Of a stretch of DNA of 64,000 nucleotides, positions 17,570-25,737 are shown in pieces. Under the pieces are notes generated by a model, which worked only from the letters and a program-made list of their open reading frames with translations, searched no databases and was not told the origin of the DNA. Position 1 is the first letter of the stretch, and each line of letters begins with the position of its first letter. Where the stretch lies: positions 125,137 to 189,136 of the forward strand of contig NZ_LMEZ01000005.1 in the NCBI RefSeq assembly GCF_001426545.1, given 5' to 3'. The translations under genes and the position numbers were made by a program. This DNA is from Mycobacterium sp. Root135 (GTDB lineage Bacteria; Actinomycetota; Actinomycetes; Mycobacteriales; Mycobacteriaceae).

Positions 17570-18234
17570 AGGTCCCCCGGTACCCCGTATGTCGGTGCGG
17601 CAGTGGGGTCCAGCCCTCGAATGCGGTAGTCGGCCTTCTGCGGTTGCCACACCGTCCACAGCCGGTGCAGTTCACCGATCGGGTCGTCGTGCCAGTCGAC
17701 CCGTAGATCCGTGACGGGCCACGGCACGTCCTCGACCACCTGCAGTCCTGCGGAGTGCACGGGCCCGGCCTCGCCACCGGCGCTCAGTGCTGCGGCGAGA
17801 CCGTCTAGCAGGCGCTGTTCGGTGGTGGTCGCCCCGGACGTCAGGTAGCCGTCCAGCAGCGCGGTGACGACGGTCTCGTCGGCGAGCATGTTGCCTGCCG
17901 CTGCGGCGTTTACGGCGCTGACTTCGTGACGGATGCCCAGCGCCTTGGCGCCCGTGTGGATCGCGGCGCGACCAGATGCGTCGAGGACGATGAGCTGACG
18001 GTAGTCGGCATGCGATTCGCCTGCGATCGTCGTCTCGAGCGCTGCGCGCGCGTCCGACCCGCCGGCGAGTGCGTCCAGTGCGAGGGTGCCGAGGTGCGGG
18101 TTGGTCACGTTCTGGCTCGCGACGGCGCCCACTCCGGCGCGCAGGTGTACGCAGCGCGACGCGACGGCCGGACTCGACGAGCAGACGACCATCCCGAACG
18201 CCGAACCGTCCCGTACGACCAGCGAGAACGTCAC
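17566..18234 (-). CDS. DUF1028 family protein (Ntn-hydrolase-like)
   Basis: 222 residues. It opens TFSLVVRDGSAFGMVVCSSS, then AVASRCVHLRAGVGAVASQN, the hallmark of DUF1028, a family related to Ntn hydrolases whose function is largely unknown. The remainder includes GNMLADETVVTALLDGYLTS. The GTG start at 18234 overlaps the RidA stop by 4 bases and the stop overlaps the M20 start by 4, so it is locked into the operon. DUF1028 genes are often found with RidA, amidohydrolases and FMO-like oxidases in amine or amide catabolism, which suggests an amidase-type step. No catalytic assignment can be made here. Confidence 0.8.
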   Translation of the reverse strand: MTFSLVVRDGSAFGMVVCSSSPAVASRCVHLRAGVGAVASQNVTNPHLGTLALDALAGGSDARAALETTIAGESHADYRQLIVLDASGRAAIHTGAKALGIRHEVSAVNAAAAGNMLADETVVTALLDGYLTSGATTTEQRLLDGLAAALSAGGEAGPVHSAGLQVVEDVPWPVTDLRVDWHDDPIGELHRLWTVWQPQKADYRIRGLDPTAAPTYGVPGDL

Positions 18235-18689
18235 GACAATCCCTGGCTGAGCACCGCGGTGGCGTCGATCTCGACAAGCCACTCGGGCCGCGCAAGCGCC
18301 TGGACGACGAGGCCGGTGGACACCGGGTAGACGCCCGTGAGCCAGCGCCCCATCACTCGGTACACCGGTTCACGGTAACGAATGTCGACCAGGTAGACGG
18401 TCACCTTGACGATGTCGGCGAGGCTGCTGCCGGCCTCCTCGAGCAGCATGGCGATGTTGGCCATGGCCTTCTCGGCCTGAGCCTCGACGTCACCGATTCC
18501 CACCGATTCGCGCGTGTCGAGATCCTGACCGATCTGTCCGCGGAGGTAGACGACACCGCCGGCGACCACGGCCTGGCACAGGTCGTTGGCGAGGTTCTGC
18601 TCCGGGTAGGTGTCCTTGGTGTTGAAGGGCCGGATTCTGCGATGGGTCGCGCCGGCCGGTGTCTCGTCGGTCGGTGTCTCGTCGATCAC
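18231..18689 (-). CDS. RidA/YjgF family enamine-imine deaminase
   Basis: 152 residues with a RidA domain from about residue 30 to the end: GGVVYLRGQIGQDLDTRESV, DIVKVTVYLVDIR, and the C-terminal ARPEWLVEIDATAVL. RidA proteins hydrolyse reactive enamines and imines to ketones plus ammonia. The last segment has PEWLVEID where archetypal RidA has P-x-D-x-L-VEIE with a preceding Arg, so the Arg is kept (ARPEWLVEID). The GTG at 18689 has AAGGAG upstream. It lies between an FMO gene and DUF1028, so it probably clears an imine made by the flavoenzyme. Confidence 0.86.
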   Translation of the reverse strand: MIDETPTDETPAGATHRRIRPFNTKDTYPEQNLANDLCQAVVAGGVVYLRGQIGQDLDTRESVGIGDVEAQAEKAMANIAMLLEEAGSSLADIVKVTVYLVDIRYREPVYRVMGRWLTGVYPVSTGLVVQALARPEWLVEIDATAVLSQGLS

Positions 18690-18720
18690 GTCGGAACTCC
18701 TTTTTGGTTTGGTGGTGTCG

Positions 18721-19995
18721 TCACCGCTCGGCCAGGGCGGGCGCCTCGTAGGCGAGATAGCTGCGCTGGATTGCGATTTGGTCGGCGAGGTACTTGGCGT
18801 CGTGCCAGACACCCCAGATGAAGCTCGATCCTCGGCGGGACTGCCACGGCAGCCCCAGGAAGTAGATTCCCGGTTCGGTCGAGACGCCACGTTGGTGGCG
18901 CGGTCTGCCGTTCTCGTCGAAGGCGTCGACCTGCAGCCACCCGTAGTCGAAGGCGAAACCGACGGCCCAGACGATCGACGTGATGCCGGCCGCGGCGAGG
19001 TCGACCGATCCGATGGGGTTGGTCATGCACTCGGGATCGGCGCCGAAGACCCGCGCCTGCGGCTCCTCGGGGAGGTCGACGCCGTTGCGGGCGACGTAGG
19101 CATCGGCCTCGTCGAGCATCGAAAGGTAGTTGGCGTCACCGTGTTCGATGTTCTCGCGCAGGTCCGGCGCAAAGGTCATCACGCCGTCCCGATACGGGCC
19201 CGCCATGCCAAGCAGCGTGATGCCGCTGGCGGCCAGATCGCGGAAGTCGACGGTGTGTCCGCCGCGTGCGCCGCTCACCGCGATGGTGACGTGCTCGGCG
19301 CCACGCGGCGGCGCCGCCAAGTCCCACTTACCCAAAACGCCCAGCCACCAACAGAAGTCACGGTCGCGATAGCTGCGCGGCGGACGGTCGTGCGGTCCGA
19401 CCGCCAGATGGACGTCACGGCCGGCTTGGCGCAGCTCGTCGGCGATCTGCACCCCCGAGGATCCCGCCCCGATGACCAGCACTCCACCCTCGGGCAGCTG
19501 CTGCGGGTTGTGGTAGTCGCTGGAGTGAATTTGGTGCAGACCGGCGGTCTCGGGAACCAGGGGTGGAATCACCGGCTTCTGGAACGCCCCGGTGGCGGCG
19601 ACGACGAAACGCGCGTCGATGCTCCCTTCAGAGGTCTCGACGCGAAAACCCACTCGGCCGTCCATCTTTCGTACCGAGCTCACCTCGACGCCGGTACGTA
19701 TCGGCGCGTCCACCTTGTCGGCGTACGCGACGAGGTAGTCGGCGACTTCCTCCTTGCCTGCGAAGCCGTCGGGTGCGACGTCGAACTCCAAGCCGGGGAA
19801 GCGGTCGTGCCACGCAGGGCCGTTGGCCACCAGCGAATCCCAACGCCACGACCGCCAACGCTCGGCGATGCGATCGCGCTCGACGACGAGGTGCGGAATG
19901 CCTTGCGCTCCGAGGTGTTCGCTCATGGCGATCCCCGCTTGACCCGCCCCTACGACGAGAACCTCGACCTCTTGGATCGACAACTTGACCTCCAC
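18721..19995 (-). CDS. Flavin-dependent monooxygenase (FMO/CzcO-like)
   Basis: A 424-residue two-dinucleotide-binding-domain flavoprotein. The FAD motif is VLVVGAGQAGIAMSEHLG near residue 12, an FMO-type linker sequence reads LHQIHSSDYHNP, and the NADPH motif is VLVIGAGSSGVQIADELR. These enzymes insert oxygen at N, S or carbonyl carbon. It is first in the operon with RidA, 31 bases upstream. I used the GTG at 19995, but a TTG at 19983 has GGAGG five bases ahead and is a credible alternative. The substrate is unknown; context suggests an amine whose oxidation yields an imine. Confidence 0.85.
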   Translation of the reverse strand: MEVKLSIQEVEVLVVGAGQAGIAMSEHLGAQGIPHLVVERDRIAERWRSWRWDSLVANGPAWHDRFPGLEFDVAPDGFAGKEEVADYLVAYADKVDAPIRTGVEVSSVRKMDGRVGFRVETSEGSIDARFVVAATGAFQKPVIPPLVPETAGLHQIHSSDYHNPQQLPEGGVLVIGAGSSGVQIADELRQAGRDVHLAVGPHDRPPRSYRDRDFCWWLGVLGKWDLAAPPRGAEHVTIAVSGARGGHTVDFRDLAASGITLLGMAGPYRDGVMTFAPDLRENIEHGDANYLSMLDEADAYVARNGVDLPEEPQARVFGADPECMTNPIGSVDLAAAGITSIVWAVGFAFDYGWLQVDAFDENGRPRHQRGVSTEPGIYFLGLPWQSRRGSSFIWGVWHDAKYLADQIAIQRSYLAYEAPALAER

Positions 19996-20044
19996 GAATT
20001 CGCTGATCCTGCTTGGTCTCCATGGTTCAGCCCGGCGCCTACAT

Positions 20045-20052
20045 CTGTACAG
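20045..20052. promoter_or_regulatory. CTGTACAG palindrome upstream of the FMO operon
   Basis: CTGTACAG lies in the 110-bp gap between the LysR gene and the FMO operon. The same 8-mer occurs at 21069-21076 on the other side of the LysR gene, before the aldehyde dehydrogenase. A shared LysR site is inferred. Confidence 0.4.
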
Positions 20053-20105
20053 CGCGTAGATCCGATGTACGGCATCGGAGAAAACGATTCTCGCAGTTCA
20101 CGGCG

Positions 20106-21017
20106 CTAACCGCCGGGTGGCCCCGCAAAGAGACTGCGGCAGAGTTCGGCGATGACACTGGCACGCCGGGTCGGCCGGGCGGCGACGGCGTCGAGCAGGA
20201 CGACCGTGAGGCTCGGCGGGTCACCGCTGAGCGGGACCGCGGCGACGGCGTGGCCGTCGAGCGCGACCGGTACCGCGGCGTGCAGGTTGAGAACGCAGTA
20301 GGCCAAACCGCGACCCACCAGCGCGCGACAGGTCTCCACCGTCGTGGACCGATAGCGGATGTTCGGCGTGACACCGGCTGCGGCGAAGACACTTTGGAAG
20401 TAGTCGCGACTATGCGGGAGGTCGAGCAGAACCATGGGGTCGTCGGCCAATTCGGCAAGATCGACGCTTTCACGCTTGGCGAAGCGGTGATCCCCGGCCA
20501 GCAGGACGTAGGGCGGCAGCATGAACAACGGCCATCGCTTGAGTCGGGTGTCGGCGACGAGGTCGTAACCGATGCCCAGCTCGAACGTACCGTTGGCGAC
20601 GCCCTCCGCGAGATCGGCGAGATCGACTTCCGTGGTGTTCAGGTGAAGTTTCGGTAGCTTCTCGGCAGCCGCAGCCAAGAGCTCGGGAAGCAGATACGGC
20701 GCGACCACCTCGAAGCAACCGATCGACAGCGTGCCACTGAGCGAGGTACCCAAACCCTGTGCCACCGCCCGCAAATCGGCCGCGGATGCCAGGAGTTGGC
20801 GACTGGCCACCAGCAGTTCCTTGCCTGCGGGCGTCAGGCTGATTCCCCTGGCGTGGTGGCGCACGAGGAGTTGCACCGACAACGCGTTCTCCAGGTCGGC
20901 CAGCGCCGCGGACATCGCCGACTGCGACAGGTGCACCGATGCCGCTGCACGGGTGACGCTGCCCGCCTCTGCGACGGCGACGAAGTATTCGAGTTGTCTC
21001 AGCGTGTAGTCGGACAC
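20106..21017 (-). CDS. LysR family transcriptional regulator
   Basis: 303 residues. It has an N-terminal LysR helix-turn-helix (TLRQLEYFVAVAEAGSVTRA, then AASVHLSQSAMSAALADLE) and a two-lobed substrate-binding domain (SGTLSIGCFEVVAPYLLPEL; GTFELGIGYDLV; YCVLNLHAAVPVALDG). The GTG start at 21017 has AGGAGG upstream. It sits between the FMO-RidA-DUF1028-M20-AspA operon (same strand, downstream) and a divergent aldehyde dehydrogenase. A CTGTACAG element is present on both sides, so it likely controls both. The effector is unknown. Confidence 0.92.
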   Translation of the reverse strand: MSDYTLRQLEYFVAVAEAGSVTRAAASVHLSQSAMSAALADLENALSVQLLVRHHARGISLTPAGKELLVASRQLLASAADLRAVAQGLGTSLSGTLSIGCFEVVAPYLLPELLAAAAEKLPKLHLNTTEVDLADLAEGVANGTFELGIGYDLVADTRLKRWPLFMLPPYVLLAGDHRFAKRESVDLAELADDPMVLLDLPHSRDYFQSVFAAAGVTPNIRYRSTTVETCRALVGRGLAYCVLNLHAAVPVALDGHAVAAVPLSGDPPSLTVVLLDAVAARPTRRASVIAELCRSLFAGPPGG

Positions 21018-21068
21018 TTCGCGGCCTCCTGCATCAGGTAAACCGATCCTACGGTTCGGAAAGACCGG

Positions 21069-21082
21069 CTGTACAGCTGTAC
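21069..21082. promoter_or_regulatory. Palindrome GTACAGCTGTAC with overlapping CTGTACAG
   Basis: GTACAGCTGTAC (21071-21082) is a perfect 12-bp palindrome in the divergent lysR/aldehyde dehydrogenase promoter. The overlapping CTGTACAG (21069-21076) repeats at 20045. This is a candidate LysR operator. Confidence 0.5.
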
Positions 21083-21147
21083 TGCTTCATTGCAGGGTGG
21101 AACCGACAACGCGGCCCTTCGGCTGCGGCGGCGAAGGAGACCATCGG

Positions 21148-22641
21148 ATGACCACTGCACCAGCCCAACCCACGACCCTGGACGAGTGGACTCGCTCGGC
21201 AGCAGACGTACGGCCACGCGACGGCATCTTCGTCGACGGCGAGTTCCGGGCCGCCGAATCCGGAGCCACGTTCGACAGCGTCAACCCCGCCACGGGCACC
21301 GTCCTCGCCGCCGTGGCGTCTGCTCAGGCCGCGGACGTCGACCTCGCCGTCACCTCGGCCCGTCGCGCCTTCGACGACGGTGGGTGGTCGCGCAGTTCGA
21401 TCAGCGAGCGCAAGGGCGTCCTGCTGCGCCTCGCGGCGCTGATCGACGAGAACCGGGTCGAACTGGCACTCCTCGACTCCATGGACATGGGCAAGCTGGT
21501 CTCCGAGGCCTTCACCGTCGACGTGCCCTCGGCCGCAGGGCTCTTCGCCTACTACGGCGAGGCCCTCGACAAGATCAACGGCGAGATCGCACCCACCGAA
21601 CCGGGGAACCTCGCGCTCATCACCCGCGAGCCACTCGGTGTCGTCGGCGCGGTGACCCCCTGGAACTTCCCGCTCGACCTCGCCGTGTGGAAGGTTGCAC
21701 CGGCGCTCGCCGCCGGAAACTCGGTCGTGCTCAAGCCTTCCGAACGCGCGCCGCTGTCCTCGCTGCGGCTGGCGGAACTCGCCGTCGAGGCAGGCCTGCC
21801 CAGCGGCGTGTTCAACGTCGTCCCCGGCCTCGGCCAGACCGCGGGCGCCGCGCTCGGCCTGCACCGCGACGTCGACGTCCTGGCCTTCACCGGGTCGACC
21901 GCCACTGGCAAGCAGTTCCTGCGCTACGCCGCGGACTCCAACATGAAGCAGGTGTGGCTCGAATGCGGCGGCAAGAGCCCGAATCTGGTGTTCGCCGACG
22001 CCGACCTCGACGCGGCCGTCGAAAAGGCGCTCTTCGGCGCGTTCTACAACCAGGGCGCGGTGTGCTCGTCCAATTCCCGACTGCTGGTGCAGAAGTCGAT
22101 CGCCGACGAGTTCGTCGCCGACCTGATCGCCCGCGCTGCCACGATGTCCCCGGGCAATCCGCTCGATCCGACGGCAGTGCAGGGCGCGATCGTGGACGAA
22201 GCCCACACCGACCGCGTCCTCGGATTCGTCGACCGCGCCCGCGCCTATGCCGACGTTCGAGTCGGCGGGCAGCGGGTCGACGACGGTTGCTTCGTCGCAC
22301 CGACGGTCGTCACGGGCCTCGGCCCGACCGACGAATTGGTCACCGACGAAGTATTCGGTCCGGTGCTCGCCGTGCAGACCTTCGACGACGAGGACCAGGC
22401 GATCCGGATGGCGAACGACAGCGCCTACGGCCTGGCCGCTTCGGTGTGGACCACCGACCTGCGCCGCGCACACACCGTCGCCGCCGCGCTTCGAGCGGGC
22501 ACGGTCTCGGTCAACACCGTCGACGCGCTGAGCGCCCAGACGCCGTTCGGCGGTTTCAAGCAGTCCGGGTTCGGTCGCGATCTGTCCCTGCACGCGTTGG
22601 ACAAATACACCGGCCTCAAGACCACGTGGATTGCCTTCTAG
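21148..22641 (+). CDS. NAD(P)-dependent aldehyde dehydrogenase (PuuC-like)
   Basis: 497 residues, the normal length for the family. It oxidises an aldehyde to the acid. It has TPWNFPLDLAVWKVAPALAA, the cofactor-binding FTGSTATGKQF, the catalytic Glu segment VWLECGGKSPNLVF, and the catalytic Cys in NQGAVCSSNSRLL. It ends with the usual PFGGFKQSGFGRDLS. The ATG at 21148 was chosen because GAAGGAGA lies upstream. The ECGGKSPN and N-terminal patterns resemble gamma-glutamyl-aminobutyraldehyde or betaine-type dehydrogenases. It is divergent from LysR and convergent with the GMC oxidoreductase, within a block of amine-handling genes. Confidence 0.9.
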   Translation: MTTAPAQPTTLDEWTRSAADVRPRDGIFVDGEFRAAESGATFDSVNPATGTVLAAVASAQAADVDLAVTSARRAFDDGGWSRSSISERKGVLLRLAALIDENRVELALLDSMDMGKLVSEAFTVDVPSAAGLFAYYGEALDKINGEIAPTEPGNLALITREPLGVVGAVTPWNFPLDLAVWKVAPALAAGNSVVLKPSERAPLSSLRLAELAVEAGLPSGVFNVVPGLGQTAGAALGLHRDVDVLAFTGSTATGKQFLRYAADSNMKQVWLECGGKSPNLVFADADLDAAVEKALFGAFYNQGAVCSSNSRLLVQKSIADEFVADLIARAATMSPGNPLDPTAVQGAIVDEAHTDRVLGFVDRARAYADVRVGGQRVDDGCFVAPTVVTGLGPTDELVTDEVFGPVLAVQTFDDEDQAIRMANDSAYGLAASVWTTDLRRAHTVAAALRAGTVSVNTVDALSAQTPFGGFKQSGFGRDLSLHALDKYTGLKTTWIAF

Positions 22642-22651
22642 GACAGGGCGA

Positions 22652-24187
22652 TCAGCCGGCGTCCTCGGCGATCAGGTCGCTGGCCCGCTCGGCGACGGTC
22701 ATGATCGTCCCGACCGGGTTCACCGAGGGGATGGTCGGGAAGATCGAGGCGTCGACGACGCGCAGACCCGTAATGCCACGCACCCGAAGTCGCGAATCCA
22801 CCACGGCCATCGGGTCGTTCGCGGCGCCCATGCGGCACGTCCCCGATACGTGATAGACGGTCTGGTGCGTCGCGCGCAGCGGTGCCGAGAGTTCCTCGTC
22901 GGTGGTCAGGTGCGCGCCGGGGAAGACCTCCCCACCGATCCAGTCCGACATCGGCGCCTGCGCGCCGATCCGCCGCGCCAGCCTGATGCCGGCGATCAGA
23001 GTCGCCTCGTCGACGCCCTCGGGATCGGTGAAGTAGCCGTAGTCGATGCTCGGCGGGGCAGCGGCGTCGTCGGTCGTGATCCACACGCGGCCACGGCTCT
23101 TGGGCTTCGCGACGTTGGGAGCGATCGACACGATCCGCTCGGGCAGTTCCGTGCCGTAGGTGACGGCATGGTCGGCGACGGCCTCGACGGGGAAGTGCAT
23201 CAACACGTCGGGCCGCGCCGGTCCTTCGTCGTGGAAGCGCACGGCTGCGCCCGCGTCCCAGCCGGTGGCGCAGGTGCTCGGGACGTCGCGTCGCGCCTCC
23301 CACACGATCAGCCCCTCGGCGTGGTCCATCAGGTTCTCTCCGACGCCGGGGCTGTCGACGAGTACCTCGACCCCGGCGGCGGCGAGAACATTCGCCGGCC
23401 CAATTCCGGACAGCTGCAACAACTTCGGCGTGTCGACCGCACCGCAGCACAACACCGTCTCGCGGGCGGCCCGCAGCTCGGATTCCTGACCGTCGGCGTC
23501 ACGCACCAGGACCCCGACCGCCCGTCCGTTCCCGACGAGCACCTTCACCGCCTGCAGGCCGTGAAGGACGCGCAGGTTGGGCCGGCTGCGGATGGCCTCG
23601 TGCAGGTAGTGCACCGACGTCGAGGAACGCAGGTGCGTCTCGGGGGTGTATCCGATCTCGAAGAAGCCAGCACCCCTACCGGTTTCGGCGAAGTCGGGAT
23701 CGCTGTTCCAGGCGGTGCGCGCCGGCAGGTCGAGGGCGGCCCTCGCCGAGGTGACGACGTCGGCCACGTATGGGTTCTGGTCTGTCGCCGACACCGGCGT
23801 GATCGGTGCGGCGATGCGGTCGTAGTACGGATTCAGCGTCGCCGAGTCCCAGCCGTCGGCGCCGAGGGCGACCCATTCGTCGAGGTCGGCGGGCAACGGA
23901 CGCCACGTGATCATGGTGTTCGCCGTCGAACAGCCGCCGAGGATGCGCATCCTGGCCTGTCGGATGTGCGAGTTGCCGCGCTGCTGGGCGATGCTGCGGT
24001 AGTCGAGGTCGTATTCGCCCTCGAGCATCTCAGCCCACCGCCGGATGTCCAGTGCGCGTGGTTCGTCGGCGTCGGTGGGACCCGGTTCGACGACGGTCAC
24101 CGTCACGCCGGGATCCTCGGACAGTCGAGCGGCGACGATGCACCCGGCGGTGCCACCGCCGACGATCAGGTAGTCGACGTCCGTCAC
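22652..24187 (-). CDS. GMC family FAD-dependent oxidoreductase (choline dehydrogenase-like)
   Basis: 511 residues. The FAD-binding motif at the start is DYLIVGGGTAGCIVAARLSE, with the GMC signature MRILGGCSTANTMITWRP, CGAVDTPKLLQLSGIGP, and the C-terminal catalytic region TVYHVSGTCRMGAANDPMAV and SVNPVGTIMTVAERASDLI. The family oxidises alcohols such as choline or sugars to aldehydes. Its GTG start overlaps the NCS1 permease stop by 4 bases (GTGA), so uptake and oxidation are coupled. An aldehyde dehydrogenase lies next door, convergent, and could take the product. The substrate is not determined. Confidence 0.9.
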   Translation of the reverse strand: MTDVDYLIVGGGTAGCIVAARLSEDPGVTVTVVEPGPTDADEPRALDIRRWAEMLEGEYDLDYRSIAQQRGNSHIRQARMRILGGCSTANTMITWRPLPADLDEWVALGADGWDSATLNPYYDRIAAPITPVSATDQNPYVADVVTSARAALDLPARTAWNSDPDFAETGRGAGFFEIGYTPETHLRSSTSVHYLHEAIRSRPNLRVLHGLQAVKVLVGNGRAVGVLVRDADGQESELRAARETVLCCGAVDTPKLLQLSGIGPANVLAAAGVEVLVDSPGVGENLMDHAEGLIVWEARRDVPSTCATGWDAGAAVRFHDEGPARPDVLMHFPVEAVADHAVTYGTELPERIVSIAPNVAKPKSRGRVWITTDDAAAPPSIDYGYFTDPEGVDEATLIAGIRLARRIGAQAPMSDWIGGEVFPGAHLTTDEELSAPLRATHQTVYHVSGTCRMGAANDPMAVVDSRLRVRGITGLRVVDASIFPTIPSVNPVGTIMTVAERASDLIAEDAG

Positions 24188-25590
24188 GCCACGGACTCTC
24201 GCTGGCGCGCAGCGCTCGCCGTGGTGGCAATGCGGGGCTTCATCAAGACGTAGTAGAGGGGGCAGATGACGGCCAAGCCGACGATCCAGGAGACGTCGAC
24301 TCCCCCGATCGCGGAGGCGACGAAACCGGTGAACAGAGCCGTGGACAGGAAGGGAATCTGTACCAGGATGCCGGCGAAGTAGCAGCCGATGGCCACCCAG
24401 TTGAAGCGGCCGTATCGTCCACCGTCGCGTTCGAACAAGGCGTCGATGTCGTAGTCGCCGTGGCGCAGCAGGTAGTAATCGACGAGGTTGACCGCAGTCC
24501 ACGGGATCAGGACGCAGAGCAGCAGGGCCAGGAAGCTGGCGTAGTTGGCCAGGAAGTCGTCGGCGCTGACCAATGCCGGAATCAGAGCGATGACGAAGAG
24601 CACCATCGAGACCGCCGCACGACTTCCGGCTCCGGGCTGCCACTTCGGAAAGACGTTCTGGCCGACGGTGATCGTGGACAACGTGCCGCAGTAGAGGTTC
24701 ATGGCGTTCGTCGCGGTGATGCCGATGGCAAAGATCGCGAAGACCCCCGTGCTGACACCGTGGGTCAAGGCGGACAAGCCGTCCATGGTGTCCTCGTCCG
24801 GCAGCGCCGCGCCGACCAGCACACCGAGGAGCATGGGGAGGACCGAGCCGAGGACGCAGCCGGAATAGGTGCCCCAGAATGCGGCCCGCTGGCCGGTGTC
24901 GCGCGGCATGTACCTGGTGTAGTCGGAAACATAAGGCGCATAGGCAATCTGCCACAGGGCAGCCACCGACAAGGTGGCCATGAAGCCGGCCCACGTGAAG
25001 CCGCCGGTGTGCCACGTTCCGTCCGGCACGCCGTTGACTCCGACGATCCAGACGAACGCGACGAGCAGTGCGCCGCCCGCGACGACCGACAGCACCGCGG
25101 TGACGCGGTGGATGAGCCGGTAGCCGACCATCGTGGCCACCACGCTGATCAGTCCGATGATCACGATGGACCAATTCGGCGGCAGCCCGGTGACCTTCGC
25201 CAGCGCCTGGCCGCCGAGTACGGCGTTGGAGGCGAAGAAGCCCAGGTACATGAAGACGACCAGGACGACGACGAGAAGGCTGCCGTAGGAGCCGAATTGA
25301 GCACGGGTCTGCAGCATCTGCGGCACACCCATCTGCGGACCCTGGGCGGCGTGCAGGGCCATCACCACGGCGCCGATGACGTTGCCGAGCACCACCGACA
25401 ACGCGCCCGCCCACAGAGGCAGACCGAACACGGTGGTGGCGAGCGCTCCGGTGATGATCGTCAACAACATGATGTTGGAGCCGAACCACACGGTGAAGAG
25501 GTCACGGGCTCGACCGTGACGCTCGTCCACGGGGATGTGCTCGATCGTCCTGCGCTCGACGGAGTCGGCGCTGGGCACTGGTGCAGTCAT
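24184..25590 (-). CDS. NCS1 family permease (purine/cytosine/hydantoin type)
   Basis: A 468-residue membrane protein with about 12 spans. It opens with RARDLFTVWFGSNIMLLTII, the characteristic NCS1 region, then AQFGSYGSLL and YAPYVSDYTRYMPRD, matching cytosine permease-like members. The family imports nucleobases, hydantoins, allantoin, pyridoxine or thiamine with H+ or Na+. It is translationally coupled to the GMC oxidoreductase that follows. The combination suggests uptake of an N-heterocyclic or hydroxylated amine compound, but this is inference. Confidence 0.9.
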   Translation of the reverse strand: MTAPVPSADSVERRTIEHIPVDERHGRARDLFTVWFGSNIMLLTIITGALATTVFGLPLWAGALSVVLGNVIGAVVMALHAAQGPQMGVPQMLQTRAQFGSYGSLLVVVLVVFMYLGFFASNAVLGGQALAKVTGLPPNWSIVIIGLISVVATMVGYRLIHRVTAVLSVVAGGALLVAFVWIVGVNGVPDGTWHTGGFTWAGFMATLSVAALWQIAYAPYVSDYTRYMPRDTGQRAAFWGTYSGCVLGSVLPMLLGVLVGAALPDEDTMDGLSALTHGVSTGVFAIFAIGITATNAMNLYCGTLSTITVGQNVFPKWQPGAGSRAAVSMVLFVIALIPALVSADDFLANYASFLALLLCVLIPWTAVNLVDYYLLRHGDYDIDALFERDGGRYGRFNWVAIGCYFAGILVQIPFLSTALFTGFVASAIGGVDVSWIVGLAVICPLYYVLMKPRIATTASAARQRESVA

Positions 25591-25627
25591 GGGTTCCGAC
25601 TTTCGACGACGGCGGTTTACGGGAGGC

Positions 25628-25643
25628 GGTGACCTCGATCACC
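25628..25643. promoter_or_regulatory. Inverted repeat GGTGA-6-TCACC upstream of the NCS1 gene
   Basis: GGTGACCTCGATCACC lies 38-53 bases before the NCS1 start. It is a candidate operator. No regulator gene is adjacent, so the LysR at 20106 or the TetR at 30222 are possible partners. The rest of the 147-bp gap shows nothing else clear. Confidence 0.35.
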
Positions 25644-25720
25644 CGAGTATCGATGGCCTGCTAGGACAGGTAAATCTCAAAGAACCGGGCAACTGCATCG
25701 CTTTTTAAGATCCAGCAGGT

Positions 25721-25734
25721 CAGGCGGCCGCCTG
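25721..25734. repeat. Perfect 14-bp palindrome CAGGCGGCCGCCTG after the APC permease
   Basis: It lies just past the APC permease stop. It could form a stem that ends transcription, but no T-run follows on the minus strand, so it is only a possible terminator. Confidence 0.35.
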
Positions 25735-25737
25735 CTC

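Noticed and set aside
14997-17777. Minus-strand open frame of 926 codons covering aspA and its upstream gene
   Set aside because: Its first half reads the M20 gene in the wrong frame; the true aspA starts at 16397 and the M20 gene has its own motifs in another frame.
18610-20109. Plus-strand open frame of 499 codons
   Set aside because: Antisense to the FMO and RidA genes; no motif.
22652-25489. Minus-strand open frame of 945 codons joining the GMC oxidoreductase to upstream sequence
   Set aside because: The upstream half is an out-of-frame reading of the NCS1 permease; the GMC protein starts at the GTG at 24187.
24052-25632. Plus-strand open frame of 526 codons
   Set aside because: Antisense shadow of the NCS1 permease; low-complexity, very Asp/Gly/Arg-rich translation without family features.
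25721-25734. Strong Rho-independent terminator after the APC permease
   Set aside because: The palindrome is perfect but no T-run follows on the minus strand, so it is listed only as a repeat.
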